From Toxorhynchites rutilus septentrionalis (taxonomy: Eukaryota; Arthropoda; Insecta; Diptera; Culicidae): a stretch of 64,000 bases of DNA. Under the pieces are notes generated by a model. It searched no databases, was not told the DNA's origin, and saw nothing but the letters and a program-made list of their open reading frames with translations. Positions within the stretch are counted from its first letter, which is position 1, and the number at the start of each line of letters is the position of its first letter. This document shows positions 1-9,325 of this stretch, one piece after another. The position numbers and the translations under genes were made by a program. The stretch lies in the NCBI RefSeq assembly GCF_029784135.1, contig NC_073745.1:245563993-245627992 (forward strand), in the 5' to 3' direction.

Positions 1-337
1 AAGTAAGTTCTGCATTGTAAATTGTAACATGATTAATATAAATAATGCTGGATTGTACACTTACCTTGTATAGACTATTCTGGCAGCACCGTAAAACAAA
101 TACTGATCAAAACAAACGAACATGTGTTGAAAATTGCATATATTCAAGCGTTTCTGAAATGTTTCCTAAAGGAAAATATCAGGATATGCAACAAGTGAAC
201 CAAACAACTCGAAAAGTTCTGACACTTGCATCGATGGCTATCACTCGCTCGGTGCTATCGAATTGCTCGATTTCTATAATAGTAAAATAGGTCTAACGAG
301 CAAAATTCTTATCGCCTCGATTTCTATAATAGGGCCC
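1..337 (-). mobile_element. Left copy of GGGCCC-terminus element, running off the window
   Basis: Bases 1-337 are the reverse complement of 427-795, ending in a terminus that reads ATTATAGAAATCGA inward from GGGCCC at 332-337. The right-hand copy has about 30 extra bases near 585-615 that are missing here, so the two are separate copies and not an assembly mirror. An 89-bp spacer (338-426) lies between the head-to-head copies. The rest of this copy, including any gene, is left of the window. Confidence 0.7.
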
Positions 338-820
338 ATTAGCACATACATTCGCCATTTTTAGAGAAGTAAAAACCATTATTCTGAAAACAGATAGCAA
401 ACCTTTTACCTCTTATATGACACTATGGGCCCTATTATAGAAATCGAGGCGATAAGAATTTTGCTCGTTAGCTCTGTTTTACTATTATAGAAATCGAGCA
501 ATTCGATAGCACCGAGCGAGTGATAGCTATCGATGCAAGTGTCAGAACTTTTCGAGTTGTTTGGTTCGCTTGTTGCATATCTTCAGAGAATTATTTTGTT
601 TTGGTTTGCGTCCTTGATATTTTCCTTTGGGAAACATTCCAGAAACGCTTGAATATATGCAATTTTCAACACATGTTCGTTTGTTTTGATCAGTATTTGT
701 TTTACGGTGCTGCCAGAATAGTCTTTACAAGGTAAGTGTACAATCCAGCATTATTTATATTAATCATGTTACAATTTACAATGCAGAACTTACTTCCAGC
801 GTATATTTCAGTGGCTGAAA

Positions 821-1451
821 ATGAATGGACAGACAAATCACCAGCAGTTTGAACGACTCGTTGAACCAATAAAAGCGAATGTAAACATTGCGCGAGGTTT
901 TGGTTTTTGTAGAGGCAGTTCAAATAGAATCCCGGTTAAGGAAAATTGGGAGAAATTCAATGAGGAGCTTGATGCACTGAGACAATCAATGCGCCTTGGT
1001 TCAGAATGGCAGAAAGTAAGTGTTTCTTCTATGATACATATAACTTCATAAGTAAATTTTATAATTCTTTGAATGACTATCAACCGAATTTCCTACCTAA
1101 AAATTGCTTATTCCTGCTAGCGTACATTATTACGTGTTACTTTTGTCAGAAATTTTCTTTTTTATTGCTTTACTACACCAAACTTTCTATACCATATGCT
1201 AAAGCTGAAATGTTTTGCAAAACAATAATGATTTTTTATAAATTACAGATTTGGATTGACATGATCAGAAGGGTAAAAGAAACACTAGCACATAACAAGC
1301 GAGAATTTAGGGCCACAAGTGGTGGCCCAATACAATAAAGCTATTGACGCCGCTACAACAAGAAATCGACGCTAAAAGAAAATTACATGCAAAAAAAATA
1401 GTTTTGCTAAAAAAGTGGAATTCATGCGTGACTCCTTACGGAATTCCATAG
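821..1451 (+). pseudogene. Zeste-type Myb/SANT-like DNA-binding domain gene, spliced and frameshifted
   Basis: Exon 821-1015 (65 codons) ends at a good donor (AAA|GTAAG). The reading frame resumes at 1249 after TTACAG. The product has the features of the insect regulatory-protein-zeste/Myb-SANT-like family: an N-terminal NHQQFERLVE segment, then KENWEKFNEELDAL, a SEWQK|IWIDM junction across the intron, and AHNKREF followed by ATSGGP. As read, it stops at 1336-1338 after 94 residues. Skipping one base near 1325 restores the expected continuation (LTPLQQEID) to a stop at 1449-1451, so the copy appears to carry a 1-base deletion in the GGTGGCCC stretch. An upstream non-coding exon may end at the GTAAGT near 732, with an acceptor just before 812. 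The family binds DNA through a helix-turn-helix; function here is unknown. Confidence 0.6.
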
Positions 1452-1492
1452 ATTGCAGTTGTGAGAATACATGAAAAAGTTCATTTTCTAAT

Positions 1493-2176
1493 AATTCTCG
1501 CGTAACTTTTGAAAAGGTCCTAAGTAACAAATGTAAACAAATCGAGTTAATGGATGCATACTATTAGTGCTCAATCATTGAATGCAATGCGAAAACAACC
1601 GTTCAAGTATCTATCCTTTTCACCTTTTTATTACCGATACAAAAAATGTCCAATGTACAGATTCGAATTTTAAGCACTCGACTATTACTTCGGACGCCAC
1701 TTTCCTCTGACACTCGATACGTCCGAAGTAACAAAGCAATCAAAACAACACGAAGTCGCACTTCGGACATTTTGAGTTTTTGTTATTTTCGAGTGTTGAT
1801 ATCGTTTTTAGTGCAATTTAACGAGTTATAACAATAATGATCTGCTTTTAGCACGAAATGCAAGTAATTGAAGCGTTGTTCAGTAGTTATATGCAAATTG
1901 TCATCGTACAACGTTATTTGTCCAATGTACGAAGCGATCAGTCAAAACGTCCAATGTAACATTTTTCGCTCGGAGGTTTCAATATCAAACTAAAATCACA
2001 TAACAACAGTTACGATTGGTTTTGCGGAGTTATTATTGACTGCTAGTGGTAAAAGTAGTGATAAAGATCGATTCCTTTTGAAACAATTCGCGGAACAATG
2101 TTCCGATCTTCAACTTCGTTTTTCTCGAGTTGATGTGAATGTTACATAGGACCTTTTCAAAAATTACGCGAGAATT
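1493..2176. mobile_element. Nested MITE with 35-bp terminal inverted repeats
   Basis: ATTCTCGCGTAACTTTTGAA at 1494 is mirrored by the segment 2141-2175. The shared inverted repeat is about 35 bp and includes GGTCCTA and GTAAC. The interior (about 610 bp) has repeated CTTCGGAC and GTCCAATGTAC motifs and no coding capacity. It sits just downstream of the zeste-type coding end inside the 427-2547 element, so it inserted later than that element. Confidence 0.6.
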
Positions 2177-2699
2177 GTATTTTTTGTAAAGCAAATTGTT
2201 CCATGATGTCGTTTTTAGTACACATCCATTTATGCATTACGCCTATTAAGCTTCATTCGTTAAGGGAATATCAGTTTTCGCCAAAACATAACCATATTAA
2301 CACTTTTGGAAATATAGATATTTATAATTTTCATAGCAGATGTCTCAAAAAAAGATTTGGCATCCTTTCTATAGTGCTTTGTGAAACATTTCAAACTCGT
2401 TTCAAAATATTTCAACACCACCACTGACATTCGAGCAGAGTAACGAATCGAGCTGTTTTCCTCGATTTCTATAATTCCAGATTTTACTCGGTGTGATAGT
2501 GATAGTGATTGTATCGAATTCTCGATTCGATTTCTATAATAGGGCCCTATAATTTTATCTAAATAGAATGTTCAGAAAGCTTGTTTTCGACTTTCAAAAG
2601 AAGGGAAAAGAGATCTGCATGGTGGAGTACGATTACGGATTTGAGTCACTGTATATGATTCGATTTTTTGTTTTCACTTTCAAAATGTTATTCAAATCT

Positions 2700-3740
2700 A
2701 CTGATTTAGATGTTCACTACTATATCCTGAACTAACTTTTCTTTTCTTTCGAAAAATCGAAAAAACAACCAAACGAATTTTTTTTATGCCAAATGTCTTA
2801 AAATGGCATGAAACGTCGAGATCTAGTGTCATTTCGAAAAAAATGTTTTTGTCAAAAATCGACACTGGGAGGGTTTTTTCGGAATACGAGACGAAACGTG
2901 TAATTTTGGGTACCAATAAAAATAGTTATCTGGATTTTTAATTCGGAACTAGCTGCGAAATGTTGATTTGCACGATAATATACCCTATGCAAAATATTGG
3001 AACTTCATTTATTAGTGTCACAGACGCTAAAAATTTGAGTTTTTAAAAAAAACTAAAGATCACCGAAAATCGGAGTTTTCAAAAAAAATGTTGATGCCAA
3101 ATGTCTTAAAATAGCATTACTCGGCGAGATTTACTGTATTCTCAAAAAAAAAGTTTAAAAAAATTTTTTTTTTGGCGCTTAGTCGTTTTTCCATGAAAGT
3201 CTATTTTTGACAAAAAAATTTTTTTTGGTATAACTGTAAATCTCGACGTGTCATGCAATTTTAAGACATTTGGTATCAATTTTTTTTAATTGTTTGTTTT
3301 TCAAAAAAACTTGAGTTTTATCGTCTGCAACACTAATAAATGAAGTTCGAATGAGTTAATATTTTGCATAGGGTATTATCGTGTGTTAATCAATATTGCG
3401 CAACAAGTTCCGAATGAAAAATCGATAACTATTTTTATTGGAACATAAAACCATACTTTTCGTCTCATATTCCGAAAAAAAACCCTCCCAGAGTGTCGTT
3501 TTTTGACAATTTTTTTTTTCAAGATGACACTAGATCTCGACGTTTCATGCAATTTTAAGACATTTGGCATCAATTTTTTTTTCGAAAACCCCGATTTCCT
3601 TTACTCCCCCTCTTGGGTGTTTTTTCGGTTTTCAAAAAACTCAAACTTTGACCGCTTTGCGCCACTCTCCCTTAAGTCTGATTGAGCTGATATTTGGGAT
3701 AGGGTGTTTTTCGAGGTGGTGAACATTTGATATAGGGTAA
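2700..3740. repeat. Large imperfect palindrome (foldback element)
   Basis: Left-arm blocks at 2785-2850 (ATGCCAAATGTCTTAAAAT), 2968-3015 and 3095-3130 recur in reverse complement at 3535-3580, 3315-3385 and 3240-3285. The symmetry centre is near 3170. A related ATTTGGCATCGAAAA block lies inside the MITE at 42270-42698. No coding potential was seen. Confidence 0.6.
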
Positions 3741-3795
3741 CTTTTAGAAATTTTAGGGTCGATTTCTTCCTATACATTCGTTGGTACCCTAACAG

Positions 3796-4725
3796 GCACG
3801 GTACAAAATATTCCCGTGCCAGTGAGACAAATAAGTGCCCGTAGTGTCGAGAATATTGCTGCCGCTAGCACATCAATTGATGAAGACCCAAATCAGTCTC
3901 TAACACGTCGTGCTCACGCGTTGGGCATCTCTGTGACGTTGTTGTGGCGAATTTTGTGAAAAGATCTTAGCCTATATCCTTACAAGATCAAATTGACGCA
4001 AGAACTGAAGCCGTTTGACCACCAGAAGCCTCGTATTTTCGTGAATTGGGATGAGCAACAACTTGAGAATGATCCGGATTTTCATCGAAAAATCATCTTC
4101 AGCGATGAGGCTCATTTCTGGTTGAATGGCTTCGTCAATAAGCAAATTTTGCGATATTGGTCAGGCAGAAATCCACACGTACTCCATGAGTCACCATTAC
4201 ATCTCGAAAAAATACGGTTTAGTGCGGTTTATGGTCCGACGGCGTCATTGGGCCGTACTTCTTCCGTGATGATCAAAACCGGCACGTTACTGTGAATGGG
4301 AATCGCTACCGCTCAACGATAACCGAATATTTTTGGCCCGAATTTGATGATTGGACAATATGTGGTTTGAACAGGACAGCGCCACAAGCCACCCAGCGAA
4401 TTTAACAATCGATTTATTGATAACCAAGTTTGGTGAGCGTGTTATCTCACGAAATGGCCCAGCCAATTGACCGCTTCGGTCGTGCGATTTGACGCCGATA
4501 GACTATTTCCTGTGGGGCTACGTTAAGTCTATGGTCTATGCCAACAAACCAACGACGATTGATGAACTTCGTACGAATATCGAACGTGAAATTGCAGCAG
4601 TATCGGCCGATTTATGGTTCAGCGTCTGTACTTCTGCAAGCGTGCCCGTGGTGGCCATGAAAAAGAAATGGAGTTCCGTAAATAATGGCATCAAGTGTAC
4701 TTTCACATCAATAAAGACCCGATAT
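3796..4725 (+). pseudogene. DD41D-class mariner-like transposase relic
   Basis: Pieces in different frames spell a mariner-like transposase in order: a helix-turn-helix region (ENIAAA..DEDPNQSLTRRAHALGIS, 3850-3950), LTQELKP, IIFSDEAHFWLNG with the first catalytic Asp (about 4100), WFEQDSATSH with the second (about 4365), SCDLTPIDYFLWGYVKS with the third (about 4480-4515), and a C-terminal CKRARGGHEKE (about 4640). The last two catalytic Asp residues are 41 residues apart. There are in-frame stops (near 3957 and 4466), several frame changes and a deletion before QRL. No terminal repeats were identified. It is a dead copy. Confidence 0.75.
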
Positions 4726-4727
4726 TC

Positions 4728-5690
4728 AATAATTTTGCGAAACAGTGTGAAGAAAATAATTGCTTTCACACACTTCCCCGGTTTTCCACCTTACTAACCA
4801 TAGATGTAAGAAAATTGTTTATATATATAGTTTTAAAATTATATTTAAGAATTCGGCTCCTTTAAACTTAAGTTACTGAGCCTGCAAAAATAAACGAATT
4901 AATAATAAAAAAAAAACACACTTCCCATCAAGTAATATCAACCAAAATCTAATCTATCACTCACAAGATATTATATTTTCATCTGCCGTCGCAACGTATA
5001 ATGGAAAACGTCGGAAAACTCGAGCTAATGCTCTGAAAGTTGAATTTTCATTTTTCTATTTTCCGCAATGGTTTTGTTTGTATTGGTGAAAGCATCGTTA
5101 TTTTTCCGACACTGATGCCAGACAACATCATCGAAACAGCTATAAAACCACTCAATAAAATGTTATTCCTGAGTAATGGCGTTTCATGTCATGAAAATCA
5201 ATAAAATAAGATTGTGTTGATATCAATACAATTATTGTTTTTACGTTTAATGGGTCTATAATATAAGTTTTAGCAACTTTAACATTGGTTAAGAAAATTG
5301 TATTGCAGAGCTAGTAAAAATAGTGAATGGAAAAGTATTACATTCAGACAAAATGCCTTGGCCAACGAAGAGGAGGGTTGAAGCTATCCGTGGATATGCG
5401 AAAAAAATACTATCAACGAAAGAAAATATTGAGGAATTATCAACAACGAGTTACTGTGCGGAAGTTAATACCAAAAAAGCCCCAATTCGCATGTGTTATA
5501 AATTTGCTCATGTTACGCTCGCGTATGATCAGAATTTTACTTCATATGCATCTACGCCTTTTATATATATTTGTACTTGCAATTGTTCATAGAAACACAT
5601 CGTTCATAAATTTTACTTCAGTGAAGCGCCTACCTAGCAACCCAACATTCGTTGACATAGCAGCGTTTTTTTTCACATAATTTGTTACTT
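4728..5690 (+). repeat. Dispersed repeat shared with 34.73-35.41 kb, interrupted by a LINE tail
   Basis: The segment from AATTTTGCGAAACA onward, including GCCGTCGCAA, GAAAAACGTCGGAAAACTCG, a short MP(W/R)PTKRR-encoding stretch (near 5350) and ACATCGTTCAT, recurs at 34727-35410. Here it is interrupted by the 4779-4916 LINE fragment and by about 230 bp (5045-5290) lacking from the other copy. The short open frame at 5323-5592 is conserved only as sequence and is not convincing as a gene. The family is unidentified. Confidence 0.6.
4779..4916 (+). mobile_element. 5'-truncated LINE tail with target-site duplication
   Basis: This 138-bp piece matches the 3' UTR of the LINE at 55.6-61.3 kb in reverse complement (GGCTCCTTTAAACTTA, then GAGCCTG, then an A-rich tail). 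It is flanked by CACACTTCCC at 4769-4778 and 4917-4926. The interrupted host repeat is uninterrupted at 34775, which gives the empty site. This is a classic dead-on-arrival retrotransposition product. Confidence 0.85.
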
Positions 5691-5738
5691 TGCATCGAAC
5701 CTTCAAGAATGGAAGACGTATTGAAGGAACTGAAGTTT

Positions 5739-5763
5739 TGTTAAAAACTCCGCGAGTTTTTAA
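5739..5763. other. Perfect short palindrome
   Basis: TTAAAAACTC and GAGTTTTTAA are separated by CGC, giving a 10-bp perfect stem with a 3-nt loop. No gene is adjacent, and its role is unknown. Confidence 0.5.
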
Positions 5764-5849
5764 TCAATACCCCGGGATAGTTTAACGAGTCGTTCGTTGT
5801 TCGATACTACTGCTGTATAGCAGAAGTCAAACAGTGTACCCCGAGTGTC

Positions 5850-6590
5850 CCCGAGCGTTCCCCTAGTGTCTAGTGACCACGGGGGTACCACTTGGCCTTC
5901 ATTCAGTTTTAATAGTCATCTAATTCAGCCTCCTCAAAACAGAGTAATTTTTGATACTCCAACACAAAGAATTAAATTCGACCTATGGCCATACAAATGA
6001 AACACAAATTTCTGCATTACTCGATATTAAATCAAGCAAACGAAACCAAATTAGGTATATGGGGGTTTTAGGGCGCAATAAATGTTTTCACGGTGGTTAG
6101 ACACTCCACCCCCTCTCTAAGGGAGAGCTGTCATACAAATGAAAAACAAACTTCTGAATAACTCGAAAACTAATCAAGCAAATGGAGCCAAATTTGACAG
6201 GGGTACGAAACGTTTCTATGCTGAATAAACACTCCTCCCCCCTCTCTAAGGGGTCTTTATTCGATCATATTTTCTGTATCAAACATTTATTCCATGTAAC
6301 GGAGAACAAAAATTTTGAATGAGAATTGTGTCTGAAAATAATCTGATATTATAATGATGAGTTTTGGTAGAAGTACTAGGAATTTTTTAGTAAAAGGTGA
6401 ATTCAACGGGGTCGATTAGAAGATCAATCAATGAACAGTTTTGCGATTGGACTAATGAACTTGCGCTAAGTAACAAAACGTGAATGTTTCAATACCTTCA
6501 AACAAACAAAAACAAAAAACAAATTATGGCCGGGACCAAGTTTGCCGGGTCAGCGAGTATTCAATAAATATTCCACGTCACTAACATTAA
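5850..6590. repeat. Two degenerate direct repeat units, otherwise unassigned
   Basis: Around 5986-6060 and 6133-6210 the same phrase recurs (CATACAAATGAAA, AACTCGA, AATCAAGCAAA, CCAAATT), giving a unit of about 135 bp that includes the CTCTCTAAGG-rich text. From 6250 to 6590 nothing recognisable is present. Confidence 0.45.
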
Positions 6591-6629
6591 TTCAGCCATT
6601 CCATGCCAAACCGATATAGTAGTTCTGAG

Positions 6630-7631
6630 ATTTTCATGAAAAGTGGTAATTTTTTTCTTTATCACAAAACATTAGACCCTTATTTCTATTTTAGGGTGGT
6701 TCGAAAAATCAATTATTTCCACTCTTTCCCAAAAATGCCTTTTTTTAATTAACTTTTGAATCACTGAACCGTTTTAGATGATCGACATATCAAATAGAAG
6801 CCAATGAGCCTAGCCTTTCATTGAAAAATATTGAACTAGCAAAAAAATGGATTTTGTTTTCTTAATTATTGTATGTGGTCGTTTTTTGTTGTTTTCATGG
6901 GTTTGGACTAGAAGGAGCTATATTGTTTTATATTTTTTCTTGAAAGTTGAGGATTTTTTACATAATATATCTCGATATCAGAGATGCTGTTTTTTCCTTT
7001 TTGAGATATTATTTTCCAAAATTAACCAATCGTTCGAAAAAACAATTTTTTCACTTTTTTCCATTACAAAAATTCATAGCTTCTGAACTACTGGACCGAT
7101 TCAGATGATCGACATATCAAACTAAAGCTTATGAGTTGGTTTCCTTTAAAAAAAATATTACTTTTGGGAAACATTTTGATTTTCGTTTTTGTAATTATTG
7201 ATTGAATTTTTGAGATATGATTTTTCAAATTTAACATTGTTTAAGCCTTCTTCCAAAATTCCTATGTGACTAGATTAGACCTATGCGACTAGTATCCAGT
7301 CTTCCCACATGTGTGATATTTTTTCAAAGAAGGTTAGCTTATCGGCTTCAATTTAATATGTCGAGCATCTAAATTGGTTCTGTAGTTCAAATGTTATGAA
7401 TTTTTGCAAAAAGTAATTCTTGGATAAAAAGAGAAAAATGATTTTTGGACCACCGGTTGACTTTGAAAGATCATAAACAACTACAATCAATAATAATTAT
7501 ATTAATATTTTTTAACAGAAAGCTAGTTCATTGGCTTCAATTTGATATGTCAATCATCTCAATCGGTTCAGTGATTCAAAAGTTATGAATGTTTGGAAAA
7601 AGTCATTTTTGGGAAAAAAGTTGAAAAAAAA
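6630..7631. repeat. Palindromic element, left part; right end displaced to 9211-9325
   Basis: Blocks at 6735-6810 and 7085-7140 (ACCG.TTTAGATGATCGACATATCAAA) are mirrored at 7520-7600 and 7335-7405, with the centre near 7230. The outermost left block, 6630-6712 (AAAAGTGGTAATTTTTTTCT, TTTTAGGGTGGTTCG), is mirrored only at 9211-9325, after element A. Element A therefore inserted into the right arm of an older palindrome. Confidence 0.6.
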
Positions 7632-9210
7632 TGGGTGGGTTATATCTATGATATAACCGCAAGGTTGACGTGGGACTATCTTAGCGTAGCAATCATTTGT
7701 TTGTATTGATTAAATTTTTGATTGAATGGAACAATTCCCGAATTCAATTGAATTCAATATATTTGCCATGTGAGTAAAAAAATTGTATTATTCCATATAA
7801 GATCTATTCGTGCATTCGTTACAAGTAAATTTAATGACAGTCCTTTTACGTTTGGTATGACGCCTAGGACAACACATGTGAACGGAAGAATTATCAAACG
7901 ATTATTTTATTTCACGTTTCCTTCTGAAGTTTGCATCTCTCAAGTGTACGTATTTCTCGAACCGCGAATTTGCTTGATTTGATGAACTTCAGGCACTCAG
8001 TTTCGATTTTGACATGTACGTCGAACGCATATTGTTGATTCAACAGGCGTCATCGCAGCAATAGATTATCAACATCTTGCCCAATCATCAAATGGTATGC
8101 GTAGGAATTCAGTGAGCAGAGGATATGAAGGCATATCCTTCAATGAAATCTTGAATAGCCGGGCCAAAGCGTAGTGTTCGTACCCACTTTTGTAATCCGT
8201 GTTAGGAAAACACTTTTAGGAGTGCAAAAAAACATGCAAGTGTAGAAGTACCCCCGGAAGACCGTATTAAAGGAAGCATATTCTAGTTTGCACAAAGGCA
8301 AGCGAGTACAAAAGTACCCGCATTTTGCATTTATTTGCTGAGCCGATTTCCCCAGACATCTTGGTTTTGAAGTCTGTGTTAAGCAAACACATTTCAGTCG
8401 GTACAAAAATGCCCCCGACTTGCATGAATTTGCAATGCCAATTTTCTCAGACACCTTGGTTCTAAAGTCGGTGTTGGGGAAATACATTTCAGTTGGAACA
8501 AAAATACCCCCGACATTCATGTATTTGCAATGTCGATTCCCCCACGCTCCATGGATTGGAAGTCTGTGTTAGGGAAACACATTTCAGTCGGAACAAAAAT
8601 GTCCCCGACTTACATGTATTTTGAATGCCAATTTCCCCACGCTCCTTGGATTTGAAGTCTGTGTTAGCGAAACACATTTCAGTCGTAACAAAAACACCCT
8701 CGACTAACATGTATTTGCAATGCCAATTTCCCTAAGCTCCATGTTTTTGAAGTCTGTGTTAGGGAAATACATTTCAGTCGGAACAAAAATACCCCCGACT
8801 TTCATGTATTTGCAATGCCGATCTCTCCAACGCTGCTTGGTTTTGAAGTCTGTGTTAGGGAACATACTTTCATGTATTTGCGATGCCGATTTTCCCAAGG
8901 CTGCTTGGTTTTGATGGCTGTGTTAGGGAAACCGTAGATTGGGCCAATCAAAATGAGGCAGTTAGGGCGTTTAGATAACGTTTAACATTTTACAGTTATT
9001 CAATTGTTCATCTAATGAAAAATAACATTTTCTTAAGTACGATAGAAGCGTAGAAATATTCCCTATCAATTGATGCCAACATCTTTCTGATCCAGTAAGA
9101 AATGTTCGCATTATAAGCATTCGGAATCTTTCATTTTATCCTGCATGTTCCGTGTTTAGGTTTTCATTTTACCCCCCATATACTCCGGTTAGACGTAGTC
9201 CCACGTCAAA
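7632..9210 (+). mobile_element. Element A: GGGTGGGT...GACGTAGTCC-terminus repeat with tandem core
   Basis: The left end (GGGTGGGTTATATC, then AACCGCAAGGTTGACGTGGGACTA) and right end (CCGGTTAGACGTAGTCCCACGTCAAA) form a subterminal inverted repeat around TTGACGTGGGACTA. The last 275 bp (8935-9210) match 30365-30640 of element B at high similarity. The interior differs from B and holds a 95-bp tandem array. No transposase is present. Confidence 0.6.
8175..8935. repeat. 95-bp tandem array, about eight units
   Basis: The anchor (C)TGTGTTAGG.AAA.ACATTTCAG falls at 8374, 8469, 8564, 8659, 8754 and 8850, a period of 95-96 bp. A deleted unit is at 8919 and two divergent units lie before 8290. Each unit carries TTTGAAGT, GGAACAAAAATACCCCCGACT and CATGTATTTGCAATGCC. 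Open stretches through the array on the minus strand come from the repeat structure and are not evidence of a protein. Confidence 0.8.
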
Positions 9211-9325
9211 ATGATTTTACGGACCACCCTAAAATGGAAATGGTCATTCTAACGAAAATATACAAAAAAAGGGGTCTAATATTTTGCAATAAAGAATAAA
9301 ATTACCACTTTTCATAGAAATCTGA
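9211..9325. repeat. Displaced right arm of the 6630 palindrome
   Basis: In reverse complement, GGACCACCCTAAAATGG, GGGGTCTAATATTTTGC and ATTACCACTTTTCATAGAAA match 6630-6712. This block joins directly to position 7631 if element A is removed. Confidence 0.6.

Larger units (their letters stand above)
427..2547 (+). mobile_element. 2.1-kb DNA-transposon-like element carrying a zeste-type gene
   Basis: The element begins with GGGCCC at 427-432 and ends with GGGCCC at 2542-2547. Both ends continue inward as an inverted repeat (CTATTATAGAAATCGA). A second subterminal copy of ATTATAGAAATCGAG sits about 50-80 bp inside each end. TAT flanks both ends, consistent with a 3-bp target duplication. It contains an intron-bearing gene with a zeste/Myb-SANT-like domain (821-1451) and a nested MITE (1493-2176). 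No transposase is visible, so it is probably non-autonomous or a gene-capturing element. A PIF/Harbinger relationship is possible from the 3-bp duplication but is inference. Confidence 0.6.

Noticed and set aside
1..800. Assembly mirror artefact as explanation of the inverted repeat
   Set aside because: The arms differ by substitutions and a ~30-bp indel, so they are separate copies.
8140..8898. Long minus-strand open frames repeating FVPTEMYFPNTDF
   Set aside because: They arise from the 95-bp tandem array, break at each change of unit length, and have no start or splice context.
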